Positions 55,910 to 63,835 of a stretch of DNA of 64,000 bases are shown piece after piece. This stretch comes from Paenibacillus etheri (GTDB taxonomy: Bacteria > Bacillota > Bacilli > Paenibacillales > Paenibacillaceae): the NCBI RefSeq assembly GCF_001012825.1, contig NZ_LCZJ02000015.1, positions 1 through 64,000 on the forward strand. Reading direction: 5' to 3'. The stretch's first letter is position 1, and every line of letters begins with the position of its first letter. The position numbers and the translations under genes were made by a program. The notes under the pieces are model-generated. The model had not been told where the DNA came from. It searched no databases and saw nothing but the letters and a program-made list of their open reading frames with translations.

Positions 55910-56616
55910 TGATTGACATCCAATGTCTCGGCTCTAGCAGCGCCGGTAACGCCTATCGCATATCTGACGGGCATACCGTGCTTCTGCTGGAAGCCGGTTT
56001 TCCTTATAAGTCCATACAGCGTGCACTAAATTTTAGAATGTCGGACATTGCAGGTTGCCTCATCACTCACGAGCACCTTGATCATAGCAAGGCTGCTCCT
56101 GACATTATGCGAGCTGGTATCAACATTTACACCAGCGCAGGCACGGCAACTGCCAGGGGGTTGTCAGGACATCGCCTGAAGGTCATTAAAGCACTGGAAC
56201 AGTTCACAATTGGTTCCTGGACGATATTACCGTTTGATATTCAGCATGATGTGGAGGAGCCACTAGGCTTCCTGCTAGCGAATACAGAGGGAGATAAACT
56301 AGTCTTCCTGACTGATACCTACTATTGCCGGCATCGATTCAAAGACCTTACTCACATCATGGTGGAGTGCAATTATTCCTTAGATATCGTTAATAAACGG
56401 GTGACTGCAGGTCACTTGCATCCTGTCCAAAAGAAACGGCTGCTTCGTTCTCACTTCGGATTGGAACATGTGAAAGATTTTTTGAAAGCCAATGATACCC
56501 GTAATGTTGAGGAGATTTGGTTACTGCATCTATCTGACGGTAATAGTGACGCAGAGCGCTTTAAGAGAGAGATTCAGGAGACTACCGGAGCTCTTGTTAG
56601 GGTGGCAGATCGATGA
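55909..56616 (+). CDS. MBL-fold metallo-hydrolase in the recombination module
   Basis: The 235-aa protein has the metallo-beta-lactamase HxHxDH metal motif (THEHLDHSKAA, about 53-63), further ligands in QHD, TDTY and a late histidine in LLHLSDGN. It resembles YycJ/WalJ-type members. Placement directly after RecT suggests a nuclease role that provides single strands. Start ATG 55909 overlaps the recT stop by one base; it overlaps the next gene by four. Confidence 0.85.
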   Translation: MIDIQCLGSSSAGNAYRISDGHTVLLLEAGFPYKSIQRALNFRMSDIAGCLITHEHLDHSKAAPDIMRAGINIYTSAGTATARGLSGHRLKVIKALEQFTIGSWTILPFDIQHDVEEPLGFLLANTEGDKLVFLTDTYYCRHRFKDLTHIMVECNYSLDIVNKRVTAGHLHPVQKKRLLRSHFGLEHVKDFLKANDTRNVEEIWLLHLSDGNSDAERFKREIQETTGALVRVADR

Positions 56617-56798
56617 TCAACGATAAACCTATGATGCAGAGCATGATGGGGGAGCGGATCTGGAAGTTGATGAAGGTAGATCAAGAGGAGTTTAAACGGG
56701 AAACTCGAGAATACTTCGCTCGAGCTTGTCCAGGCTGGACGGTGAAGCGGGTGAAATATCCGATTGTTTATCTTCAAGATGATAGACCCGGCCATTAA
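56613..56798 (+). CDS. Small phage protein, 61 aa
   Basis: Starts at ATG 56613 within the MBL gene stop (ATGA) and encodes a basic, methionine-rich short protein (EEFKRETREYFARACPGWTVKRVKY). No recognised domain. Its location between recombination and replication modules and the coupled start support a real gene. Confidence 0.6.
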   Translation: MINDKPMMQSMMGERIWKLMKVDQEEFKRETREYFARACPGWTVKRVKYPIVYLQDDRPGH

Positions 56799-56815
56799 AT
56801 AAGGAGGCGGTGCCG

Positions 56816-57841
56816 GTGGATTCCAACGTGAACCCCCAACCCACGGATGCCCATATACGAATCAACCACGAAATTCATAGAGAGCTGATCCGGCGGAAGT
56901 TCACTCAGCGACAGCGCGACATTATTGATTTCATTTTAACGTTGAGCTGGGGGTGCGGGAAGCCATCGGCGATTATACCGCAGCTGAAGCATTTTGAATT
57001 ATGTGGTATTCGTAAAAATCATATTCGAGCTGAACTCATAGCTTTGTGTGGAAAAAAGGTGATTCTATGGGAGCAAAGTTTGAATATTTTCCAAATTAAC
57101 AAGCACTATGACCAGTGGAGTGTTGATCCTATAGAGAGTTTTGATCTCAAAAAAATGAAAGAATTAATCAACTTAAATATCGAAAATCATTCACCAAATC
57201 TCACAAAAATGGTTCCTAAAAAGGGAACTCAGTTCCCAAATAAGGAACCGAAAATTGGTTCCCGAAAAGGGAACTCAGTTACACATTCGGGAACCAAGTT
57301 CCTAAAAAGGGAACTGTGCGGTTCCCAAAAAGGGAACTTTCCGGTTCCCAATTCGGGAACCGTGAGGCGCCACTATCCCAGTCATATCAAGGCTTTCAGC
57401 GTCTCTAAAGAAAGTATTAAAGCAATTATTAAAAGAAGCAGTAGTAATAAGAGTATTTTATCTGAAATAGATACAGAGCCAAAAACCATCAACAGCAGCC
57501 CTAATTATTCCTTCGGATACCTGTACCAAGCCTATGAAAAAAACTTCACAGAAGACGGTAAGGTAACTCCTTTTGAAACTGAAGAATTTGGAGCGCTCTT
57601 CGATGAATATGGCGGAGAGTGGATGCTGAAGGCAATGAGGGAGGCCAGTAGGCATAAGGTCTTGACCCTCGCTTATGTCGGGGGGATTTTAAAGGGTTAC
57701 CGGAAACGTGGAGGACCTGAGGCTGTGACTAGTGGGGGACGTGATTCGCCTGCAATTACAACCATTCCTGAAAATGATCCGATCATGGACCGGATACGAA
57801 AGGCAGATGAACAACGACTTGCTCAATACGGAACTGCTTGA
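56816..57841 (+). CDS. Phage replication initiator with DnaD-like C-terminus
   Basis: The 341-aa protein has an N-terminal winged-helix domain like the phage replication protein O family (HIRINHEIHRELIRRKFTQRQRDIIDFIL), a low-complexity Lys/Gly/Asn/Ser linker (about 132-183) and a C-terminal DnaD-like domain (FEEYGG-type motif: FDEYGGEWMLKAMREA). It should open the phage origin and load the helicase encoded next. The linker codons contain seven origin iterons. AAGGAGGCGG favours GTG 56816 over GTG 56810. Confidence 0.87.
   Translation: MDSNVNPQPTDAHIRINHEIHRELIRRKFTQRQRDIIDFILTLSWGCGKPSAIIPQLKHFELCGIRKNHIRAELIALCGKKVILWEQSLNIFQINKHYDQWSVDPIESFDLKKMKELINLNIENHSPNLTKMVPKKGTQFPNKEPKIGSRKGNSVTHSGTKFLKRELCGSQKGNFPVPNSGTVRRHYPSHIKAFSVSKESIKAIIKRSSSNKSILSEIDTEPKTINSSPNYSFGYLYQAYEKNFTEDGKVTPFETEEFGALFDEYGGEWMLKAMREASRHKVLTLAYVGGILKGYRKRGGPEAVTSGGRDSPAITTIPENDPIMDRIRKADEQRLAQYGTA
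57211..57361. repeat. Seven palindromic iterons, candidate phage origin
   Basis: Seven 19-bp imperfect palindromes of the type rGTTCCyAAAAAGGGAACy start at 57211, 57231, 57257, 57277, 57297, 57320 and 57343. Copies 1, 3, 5, 6 and 7 have full GTTCC/GGAAC arms; copy 4 has one mismatch (GTTAC). Start-to-start distances are 20-26 bases. They lie within the linker coding region of the initiator gene, like lambda ori within gene O. Confidence 0.9.
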
Positions 57842-59093
57842 AATTGAAATCTTAGGTTCTTTCTTCCTTGATCCGTCCCTTGTTTCTGAAGTTGCAATGT
57901 CCATCCAACCTTCTGTATTCACTCAGCCTTGGCATCGTAATTTGATCAAGATGATTCAAGAGCTTCACCAACAGGGGAAGGAATTGTCCTTTACCACCTT
58001 CGCAACAGTGTTCGGGAAGCACCTCGAAAGAGTAGGCGGATTTGATTATCTGACAAAATTAACCCATTCGGCTGTAACTGCCGGACGAATTGAAAACAAT
58101 GTTCGTGAACTAATCGAAGCGGATGCGCGCAGAAAAGCAATGGCACTGGTTGAAGAGTACAAAGACAAATTCTCCGATTTTTCCGCCGGTAGCTTCGAGA
58201 GCATTCTCGATGAGTTTGAACAGCGTTCGTTGGATATACGACCAAAGGCGCTTCAGCAGGACACCAGGATGGATGACATCATCGATTGGTACGAGGAATT
58301 GGTTCTTAAAACTCAAGATCCAGGTCGTGCTCTTGGCATAATGACAGGTTGGGATGCTATCGATCGCCTGACTCTTGGCTTCCAGCGCACAAATCTGATC
58401 GTAGTAGGTGCCAGGACGAGTATCGGTAAATCGGCATTCGCTAATGAAATCGAGCTCAGAGTGACCAAACGAGGGTTTAAGGTGGCGAGCTTTTCACTCG
58501 AAATGTCCAAAGGACAGAAGTACAACCGAGCTCTATCGAATTTATCAGGAATATCAATGCAGGCGATTCGTTCAGGTAATTTGACCCCAGGTCACTTGGA
58601 GATGATTTCTCGACACATGGATTTGGTTCGACGGATTCACATCGATGATAGCCGTGGCGTAACGGCAGATTATATCTGTTCGGAGATGCGTCGGTTAAAG
58701 AGACAGGAAGGTCTGGATTTAGTAATCGTGGATTACCTGCAGGAAGTTCTTGAGGAAGCTGCGGCAAATGACAACAGTGGATCTGGTCTTCACCGGGTCT
58801 GTCAGAAGCTTCGTAAGGCAGCGAAGGATTGTGACTGTGTGATGGTTGGATTATCCCAAGTGAAACAAGAAGTGGATACACGGCAGAACAAGAGGCCGTT
58901 CATCTCAGACTTGTCTGGAAGTGCAGCGATAAGCGCGGTGGCTGATGACATTATCATGTTGTATCGGGATGAGTACTACAACCAAGATACACCTGATCCG
59001 GGAATCATGGAGGTTAATCTGGCCAAGCAGCGGAACGGTCCAACAGGAATGGTAAAACTTAATTTTAAAAAAGAAACACAGCAGATTGCATAA
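57807..59093 (+). CDS. DnaB-type replicative helicase
   Basis: The 428-aa protein has the DnaB N-terminal domain (LLNTELLEIEILGSFFLDPSL, from residue 5), a linker helix, and a RecA-like C-terminal domain with Walker A GARTSIGKSAFA, Walker B LVIVDYLQ and the late AKQRNGPTG motif. It unwinds phage DNA at the fork. Compared with host DnaB (GRPSMGKT-type) the P-loop has Ser for Thr. It starts at ATG 57807 inside the initiator gene, overlapping it by 35 bases. Confidence 0.93.
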   Translation: MNNDLLNTELLEIEILGSFFLDPSLVSEVAMSIQPSVFTQPWHRNLIKMIQELHQQGKELSFTTFATVFGKHLERVGGFDYLTKLTHSAVTAGRIENNVRELIEADARRKAMALVEEYKDKFSDFSAGSFESILDEFEQRSLDIRPKALQQDTRMDDIIDWYEELVLKTQDPGRALGIMTGWDAIDRLTLGFQRTNLIVVGARTSIGKSAFANEIELRVTKRGFKVASFSLEMSKGQKYNRALSNLSGISMQAIRSGNLTPGHLEMISRHMDLVRRIHIDDSRGVTADYICSEMRRLKRQEGLDLVIVDYLQEVLEEAAANDNSGSGLHRVCQKLRKAAKDCDCVMVGLSQVKQEVDTRQNKRPFISDLSGSAAISAVADDIIMLYRDEYYNQDTPDPGIMEVNLAKQRNGPTGMVKLNFKKETQQIA

Positions 59094-59105
59094 GGGGGCA
59101 ACGGC

Positions 59106-59267
59106 ATGAAGCAGGGGAAGCGGCCAACGAAGAAACAGAAGATCATGATTACAGCAGCGAAGGGTCTGGTGCTGGAGAATTGGTTGGTGGAAAGGGAGAC
59201 ACCAACACAGCTTGTGTTAATTCATCGAAAATCCGGCAAGCCGAAGACGATCAGTAAGGGGGCCTAA
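59106..59267 (+). CDS. DUF6906-type small phage protein, 53 aa
   Basis: The short frame from ATG 59106 to TAA 59267 encodes a basic protein with the pattern MKQGKRPTKKQK...LENWLV...LVLIHRKSGKPKTI, matching my recollection of the DUF6906 family found in many Firmicute phages. Function unknown. It is preceded by GGGGGC, a modest ribosome site. Confidence 0.75.
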   Translation: MKQGKRPTKKQKIMITAAKGLVLENWLVERETPTQLVLIHRKSGKPKTISKGA

Positions 59268-59269
59268 CG

Positions 59270-59473
59270 ATGGGTAGGAGGAATTACTGGCACGTGTATA
59301 ACCAGATGCGTCGTCATTATATAGATACCGGAGTTGCTCTGGGACGTACCGATCTGCTTTCTGAGTTTTCGGACATGGAGCCCACGGAAGTGGATGAGGG
59401 TATTGCTGAGTTTGAACTCGCGATCGGTATACGAATGAGGGGAGTCGATCTTAATGGTTGTAAAGAAGCGTAA
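59270..59473 (+). CDS. Hypothetical phage protein, 67 aa
   Basis: Starts at ATG 59270, two bases after the preceding stop, with AAGGGGG upstream. The product is acidic in its second half (FSDMEPTEVDEGIAEFELAIG) and basic in the first, with no recognised domain. Its end overlaps the next small gene by 20 bases. Confidence 0.6.
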   Translation: MGRRNYWHVYNQMRRHYIDTGVALGRTDLLSEFSDMEPTEVDEGIAEFELAIGIRMRGVDLNGCKEA

Positions 59474-59651
59474 GCCGATTGATCCATTCTTTCAGCAGCA
59501 AAATTACTTCGTTGTTATGGATGAGACTGGAGCGATGGCAGGTATGGTGTACGTTCTTGATACAGCGATGATGCCGGTTAAGCATCGAGGAGGGAAACGT
59601 AATGATTCAGTTTACGGTTTACGGAGAACCGGTCGCCCAGGGCCGGCCTAA
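59454..59651 (+). CDS. Hypothetical phage protein, 65 aa
   Basis: ATG 59454 follows GAGGGGAG. The first 45 residues look protein-like (FFQQQNYFVVMDETGAMAGMVYVLD); the last 17 lie within the rusA start in another frame and may be a run-on. The large overlap (50 bases) with rusA makes this less certain than its neighbours. Confidence 0.45.
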   Translation: MVVKKRKPIDPFFQQQNYFVVMDETGAMAGMVYVLDTAMMPVKHRGGKRNDSVYGLRRTGRPGPA

Positions 59652-60015
59652 ATTTAGCACTGCCGGTGGATTCCCGAGAGCCTATGATCCGGCCAAATCA
59701 AGAGATTATAAGGATTATGTCCGTTTGGCTGCCAGTGAGTATGCGCCAGCAGCGCTGCTGGAAGGACCTCTCGGAATTGCGGTTACTGCCTTCCGCTCTA
59801 CACCTAAGAGCTTTAGTCAGAAAAAAGCAGCGGCTGCAGAGCGTGGTGATATTCTCCCAGTGACAAAGCCTGATGCGGACAACTATCTGAAGGGTGTTAA
59901 GGATGCGCTGAAGGGCATCATCTGGAAGGATGATAGCCAGGTAGTGGACGCTTTTGTTCGTAAGCGGTACAGCGCTAGACCGCGCATTGAAGTGAAGATC
60001 AAGCAACTCCAATAA
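59602..60015 (+). CDS. rusA: RusA-family Holliday junction resolvase
   Basis: RusA nucleases resolve Holliday junctions made in phage recombination. The 137-aa protein has the typical N-terminal strand (IQFTVYGEPVAQGRPKF) and the catalytic aspartate motif KPDADNYLKGVKDAL...WKDDSQV. Start ATG 59602 follows GAGGAGGG. It fits with RecT and the Zn-hook ATPase upstream. Confidence 0.93.
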   Translation: MIQFTVYGEPVAQGRPKFSTAGGFPRAYDPAKSRDYKDYVRLAASEYAPAALLEGPLGIAVTAFRSTPKSFSQKKAAAAERGDILPVTKPDADNYLKGVKDALKGIIWKDDSQVVDAFVRKRYSARPRIEVKIKQLQ

Positions 60016-60037
60016 AAAACTTGAGGGGAAGATCGAT

Positions 60038-60862
60038 ATGATAAAGGATTATGCGAAATTTAGTGCAACTATTGCCAAAGGAATTAAAGTCGGAGATGCC
60101 GACGTTGAAGTCAAATTGCTTGTGCCACTGAGAGTCATGCAGGAGAATTTCTTGTTCCTCAGCAGCAATCAAGGGGAAAAGATCAATGTCTTCATGGGAG
60201 ATCCGCAGGCTGCTTTTGATTTCGATGAAGAGGACGGAGATATATACCGGGAAGTCACTGGCCGTCGTGTCACAACTGATGCTTCCGGTATCGTGATGAG
60301 CACAGAGAAGCTTGGTGAAGAAGATCCCGATCAAGGTAATCTCTTCGAGCAGCAGGAGGGTGAATCGAGCGGCGAGCAGAAGACTGATGATATTGAGATT
60401 GTTGAGCCGGATGCGGAAGAAGACACTAATGGCGTTCAATCATCTGAAGAAGATATTAATGATGGCGGTTCTGATGAGCGTTCAGAGGGTGCAGAACTCG
60501 AACCTGATTGGATGAATGATGGAGCTGGAACTGACAGCCAAGATTACGAGGGTGATCCTGTTGAATCAGGGGAACAAGTTGTGAAAGGTGAAAGCTCTGA
60601 TCTACGTGAAGCTTCTGCAGATGAGACAAGTAAGGAAGAACTGGACGCTTTTATCCTTGCTGAACGCCCAATCTTTCCTGAAGTCGAATATGATGGACAG
60701 CCAATCCCATTCCCTGTTCTTCTGGAGAAACGTATCAATGAAGATAAGACATGGCGCGAAATCGCTAATGAAAATGGCATGACCAGTGGGCAACTATCGA
60801 CAAGATGGACGGCATATCGCAAGCTGGCAGCAAAGAAAATGAAGAATGGAGGAGCAGCGTAA
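60038..60862 (+). CDS. Phage protein with long acidic linker and HTH-like end, 274 aa
   Basis: Three parts are visible: a folded N-terminus (about 1-75; VKLLVPLRVMQENFLFLSS), a disordered, very acidic Glu/Asp/Ser/Gly linker (about 90-205) and a C-terminal segment (about 210-268) that looks like a DNA-binding helical domain (KTWREIANENGMTSGQLSTRW). I do not know the family. The acidic linker may mimic nucleic acid or just separate domains. GAGGGGAAG precedes ATG 60038. Confidence 0.65.
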   Translation: MIKDYAKFSATIAKGIKVGDADVEVKLLVPLRVMQENFLFLSSNQGEKINVFMGDPQAAFDFDEEDGDIYREVTGRRVTTDASGIVMSTEKLGEEDPDQGNLFEQQEGESSGEQKTDDIEIVEPDAEEDTNGVQSSEEDINDGGSDERSEGAELEPDWMNDGAGTDSQDYEGDPVESGEQVVKGESSDLREASADETSKEELDAFILAERPIFPEVEYDGQPIPFPVLLEKRINEDKTWREIANENGMTSGQLSTRWTAYRKLAAKKMKNGGAA

Positions 60863-60894
60863 GCTGCTTTTCTCTTACCTAGGGAGGTGTCACT

Positions 60895-61077
60895 TTGATC
60901 TTTGCGGTTTATGCAATGGCAATTGATAAATATATCGAAGTGGTTTGGGAAACGGCAGTGAGGAAACATCGGATTGCCGAGCTTCGGACACTTATCGATC
61001 AAGCACTGGATGAGCGAGATGAGGAGATCTTTTATCGGTATTCGACGGAGTTAAAAAGATTAAGGAAGGGGGAGTGA
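60895..61077 (+). CDS. IDEAL-domain-like small phage protein, 60 aa
   Basis: Starts at TTG 60895 with GGGAGGTG upstream. The C-terminal half (LRTLIDQALDERDEEIFYRYSTELKRL) has the helical pattern of the IDEAL domain of Firmicutes and their phages. The function of this domain is not established. Confidence 0.6.
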   Translation: MIFAVYAMAIDKYIEVVWETAVRKHRIAELRTLIDQALDERDEEIFYRYSTELKRLRKGE

Positions 61078-61081
61078 AGAA

Positions 61082-61513
61082 ATGAAAGACCTAATACAGG
61101 TAGAGCTAGAGAAGCTTGAACCTCGGATTAAGTGGGTTACAAATATGATCAATGAAGCTGAAAATGAGGGGGTTTACAACGAGGGAGATCCTCAAGAGAT
61201 GTATCTTCGGGGTATGTTTTATCAGATTAGCAGTAAATTGGACGAGGTTAGGCGGTATATACGCCAAGTGACGGCACCTGTGATTGAAGAAGGTTTACTT
61301 CACAAAGGGAAAGATGGTAGATACACAACCGGAAAGCATGCTTATTACACGTCCGGTGCTTCTATTGAATATTTATCCGAAGATTCTACAGGAGAGAGTC
61401 GCTGGGTGTACTCTCATGTGGAGCACAATGGAGATTATTATATTGTCAGTAATCCGAAGCTTCCAATGGAAGGACTACGGGTTAGGGTCAAACAACTGCC
61501 TATGTGGGATTAA
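61082..61513 (+). CDS. DUF5348-type phage protein, 143 aa
   Basis: The N-terminal 65 residues are helical. The C-terminal part (LLHKGKDGRYTTGKHAYYTSG, SRWVYSHVEHNGDYYIV, EGLRVRVK) matches the beta-rich pattern I associate with DUF5348, a small domain frequent in phages and mobile elements, of unknown function. Start ATG 61082, five bases after the preceding stop, behind GGGGGAG. Confidence 0.75.
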   Translation: MKDLIQVELEKLEPRIKWVTNMINEAENEGVYNEGDPQEMYLRGMFYQISSKLDEVRRYIRQVTAPVIEEGLLHKGKDGRYTTGKHAYYTSGASIEYLSEDSTGESRWVYSHVEHNGDYYIVSNPKLPMEGLRVRVKQLPMWD

Positions 61514-61547
61514 AGGTGCTTAGCTCAAATCATTAGGGGGTGTATTA

Positions 61548-61778
61548 ATGCGAAACACATTAGGAGATTTGAATAATCACCTGTTTGCTCAATTAGAGCG
61601 GCTAAGTGACGAGGAATTAACCGGAGAAAAATTGGCGGATGAGATCGGTAGAGCAAAGGCTGTGACAAGCGTCGCTTCTCAAATTATTGCAAATGGTTCC
61701 CTTGTATTGGATGCAATAAAGCTGACTGATGACAAAATGAATGCTAATACAGCCATCCCTAAGATGTTGGAGGGATAA
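61548..61778 (+). CDS. Conserved-type phage protein, 76 aa
   Basis: Starts at ATG 61548 behind AGGGGG. The product is an all-helical protein (RNTLGDLNNHLFAQLERLSDEEL...EIGRAKAVTSVASQIIANGSL) of a kind often seen just upstream of HNH genes in Bacillus and Clostridium phages. Its role is unknown. Three bases separate it from the HNH gene. Confidence 0.75.
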   Translation: MRNTLGDLNNHLFAQLERLSDEELTGEKLADEIGRAKAVTSVASQIIANGSLVLDAIKLTDDKMNANTAIPKMLEG

Positions 61779-61781
61779 TCA

Positions 61782-62372
61782 ATGTTCCGATACAGTTTGG
61801 AGCACAAGGAATTTATCAGCACCAACATTCATGGACGATATGTTCTGGAATTGACTTCAATGTTTAATGAGAAGTTCGACGTGGAGATCCAGCCTTCGCA
61901 AATGAGAGCCTTCATCAAAAATAACGGGTTGAAGAGCGGAATCGATGCCAGGATCAAACCGGGTAGCGTTCCACCCAATAAGGGAAAGAAGAAGTTATGG
62001 ACCGGCGGCGAAGATACTCAATTCAAGAAGGGCCATAAGCCGCACAATTACGTCCCTGTAGGCTCCGAGAGGGTCAATGGGGATGATTATGTCGATATCA
62101 AGATTGCCGACCCGAATAAATGGCGTGGAAAACACCTGATCATTTGGGAGCAGTACTGCGGTTGCTCTGTTCCCAAGGGACATGTAGTCATCTTTGGGGA
62201 TGGGGACAGGCGCAACTTCGATCCATATAATTTGATTCTGGTTACCCGAGGGCAACTGGCGATCATGAATAAAAGAGGGTTTATCCAAAATGATGCAGAG
62301 CTCACAAGGAGTGGTATTATTTTGGCCAACATTATTCAAAAAATGGGGGAAAGAAAGCGGAGCAGACGTTAA
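61782..62372 (+). CDS. HNH endonuclease-type protein
   Basis: The 196-aa protein has an N-terminal helical DNA-binding part with an NxGLKSG motif, a PPNKGKKKLWTG linker and the HNH core (HLIIWEQYCGCSVPKGHVVIFGDGDRRNFDPYNL). The histidine usual in the VHHxDG part is replaced by IFGDG, as in a common phage subfamily, so activity cannot be assumed. The first His and the two Asn are present. Start ATG 61782. Confidence 0.85.
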   Translation: MFRYSLEHKEFISTNIHGRYVLELTSMFNEKFDVEIQPSQMRAFIKNNGLKSGIDARIKPGSVPPNKGKKKLWTGGEDTQFKKGHKPHNYVPVGSERVNGDDYVDIKIADPNKWRGKHLIIWEQYCGCSVPKGHVVIFGDGDRRNFDPYNLILVTRGQLAIMNKRGFIQNDAELTRSGIILANIIQKMGERKRSRR

Positions 62373-62429
62373 TGTACTTAATTGAACTGCAGCAAAAACT
62401 TTCTACTGATGAAAAACAATAATTGCAAA

Positions 62430-62460
62430 GACCCCCATTACCTTGGCCGGGGCGGGGGTC
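62430..62460 (+). terminator. Hairpin between HNH and ArpU genes
   Basis: GACCCCC (62430-62436) pairs with GGGGGTC (62454-62460), with an inner CC/GG pairing; the tail is CTTC, so termination is not certain. It may separate the early operon from the ArpU gene. The gap 62373-62510 also holds a 16-codon frame that I do not call. Confidence 0.5.
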
Positions 62461-62510
62461 CTTCAGTTAAGCCATCCTCTTGACATTATAGCATAAAGGG
62501 GAGTAGGGGG

Positions 62511-63008
62511 ATGGCGATGGCGATGGCGTGGGGGCAGGATGAGCTTTTTCCAACAGCGAGTGAGGCAGAGATCCAGCGGACAAAGTTCCTCCTTTGTAAA
62601 TTTAAAAGCATGTCGTTGTTAATGAACGACTATGAAGGATTTATGCAAGATATGCAGCAAGTGTCTATTGATGGAGAAGTCGCACGAAGGATCGATCAAG
62701 ATGAGCTGCACGCCGACAAGTCTGCTAATGCCGTTATTCTGATGGAAAAGCAACGGTGGGTATACGAGCAGTATCAGCTTTATACAGGGGTTATCCGGCG
62801 AGCAACTGCTCTAATTCAGGACAAGGAAGCACGCGATGCAATTCAACATAGATATATTGAAGGCCATTCATTTAAGGAAACAGTAATGTTTTTTCGACAT
62901 GGCATGAGTGATAGTACAATTCGGCGGAAGCTCAACGAAGGGATCGATAGTATTGCAAATACATTAAAGCTGATGGGGTTCTTCGATAATGATAATTCGG
63001 AATTTTAA
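62511..63008 (+). CDS. ArpU-type phage late transcription regulator
   Basis: The 165-aa protein resembles ArpU/RinA-type phage activators, with a sigma-region-4-like helix-turn-helix in the C-terminal third (ALIQDKEARDAIQHRYIEGHSFKET...MSDSTIRRKLNEGIDSIA). These proteins turn on late packaging genes. Its position at the end of the early region and before the expected terminase supports this. ATG 62511 follows GGGGAGTAGGGGG; two more in-frame ATGs follow at once (62517, 62523). Confidence 0.82.
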   Translation: MAMAMAWGQDELFPTASEAEIQRTKFLLCKFKSMSLLMNDYEGFMQDMQQVSIDGEVARRIDQDELHADKSANAVILMEKQRWVYEQYQLYTGVIRRATALIQDKEARDAIQHRYIEGHSFKETVMFFRHGMSDSTIRRKLNEGIDSIANTLKLMGFFDNDNSEF

Positions 63009-63099
63009 ATGTTTAACATAAACGAATTATGATTGGAACAGCGACTGACGAAGAGAGGAATTGTTCCAAGTCTTTCGCTGTTTCACTTCAGTACGTGTC

Positions 63100-63603
63100 C
63101 TATAATTCAATTTCCCAGGCTCTTTGTTCAAGCTTTATATTCTTATTTACAAATTGAGGTCTGTTCCATATCGCCATAGTTAAAAAAATAACTGAATTAA
63201 CGAATAAAAACCGATAATTTTTTTCTTTTTTTATATCTCCTGGAGTATTGGCTTGTAACTGTAAACAATAATTAGAAACAGGCTGACTAGAAAAACTCAA
63301 TTCCTCAAGATTATGTGCAAATTCATTTCGTACTTTCCTAATCATATTAGCTTCTCTGGCTTCTTTGTCTGTAATAAAACCTAGGGCATGACATAGCTTG
63401 ATTTTAGAACTAAATGTTCCAAGTGGTGAGTTCGGACCATTAAACAGTTCTGCTTTCGAGAAGTTGTCTACTAACGTTTCCTTGAGCAAATATTCTAATT
63501 TAGATTCAACCATTGCCGCTCCAATCAAAGCTGCTCCTCTATCTGTTTCCTTTTGGAAATATCCAATAAAATCAGTAAATGTTTCAAGATTGTTTTTTTT
63601 CAT
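63100..63603 (-). CDS. MltR-like protein on the opposite strand of the prophage
   Basis: The 167-aa protein matches the MltR-like helical family (DRGAALIGAAMVESKLEYLL, GTFSSKIKLCHALGFI, IRKVRNEFAHNLEEL). MltR itself represses mannitol genes in enterobacteria; homologues in mobile elements are of unknown role. It runs against the late-region direction, is clearly AT-richer than its neighbours and has its own ribosome site (GGAGG), so it looks like a separately acquired moron gene expressed in the lysogen. Confidence 0.75.
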   Translation of the reverse strand: MKKNNLETFTDFIGYFQKETDRGAALIGAAMVESKLEYLLKETLVDNFSKAELFNGPNSPLGTFSSKIKLCHALGFITDKEAREANMIRKVRNEFAHNLEELSFSSQPVSNYCLQLQANTPGDIKKEKNYRFLFVNSVIFLTMAIWNRPQFVNKNIKLEQRAWEIEL

Positions 63604-63771
63604 ACCTAGCCTCCAATAGCATAGTTGTCTTTTATTTATAAAATTCGGTTGAATTATTTAATTTAGATGGAAGTAATCGATCTAAAATGATCGCGATTTG
63701 AGCATAGCTTGACCGTATGTTGAACACCATATGACGCTTTTTCCATGCTACTATGAGATTGTGGAAATCAG

Positions 63772-63835
63772 GCGAGAGTGACACATTCGGCCGCAGCAGC
63801 GGCGCTTAAGAGAAGCGTACCTCCTCTCGCTTTTT
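63772..63835 (+). terminator. Terminator of an unidentified plus-strand RNA
   Basis: GCGAGAG (63772-63778) pairs with CTCTCGC (63824-63830) and is followed by TTTTT. The loop contains a second hairpin, GCCGC-agca-GCGGC. No coding frame precedes it on the plus strand after 63008, so it probably ends a small RNA or serves the ArpU transcript. Confidence 0.6.

Noticed and set aside
57211-57361. Possible CRISPR or transcription-factor array
   Set aside because: Repeats are 19-bp palindromes at 20-26-base intervals inside an initiator gene, which fits iterons; there are no spacer-sized unique segments.
62372-62422. 16-codon frame overlapping the HNH gene stop
   Set aside because: It has no separate ribosome site and is too short to support; it may be chance after TAATG.
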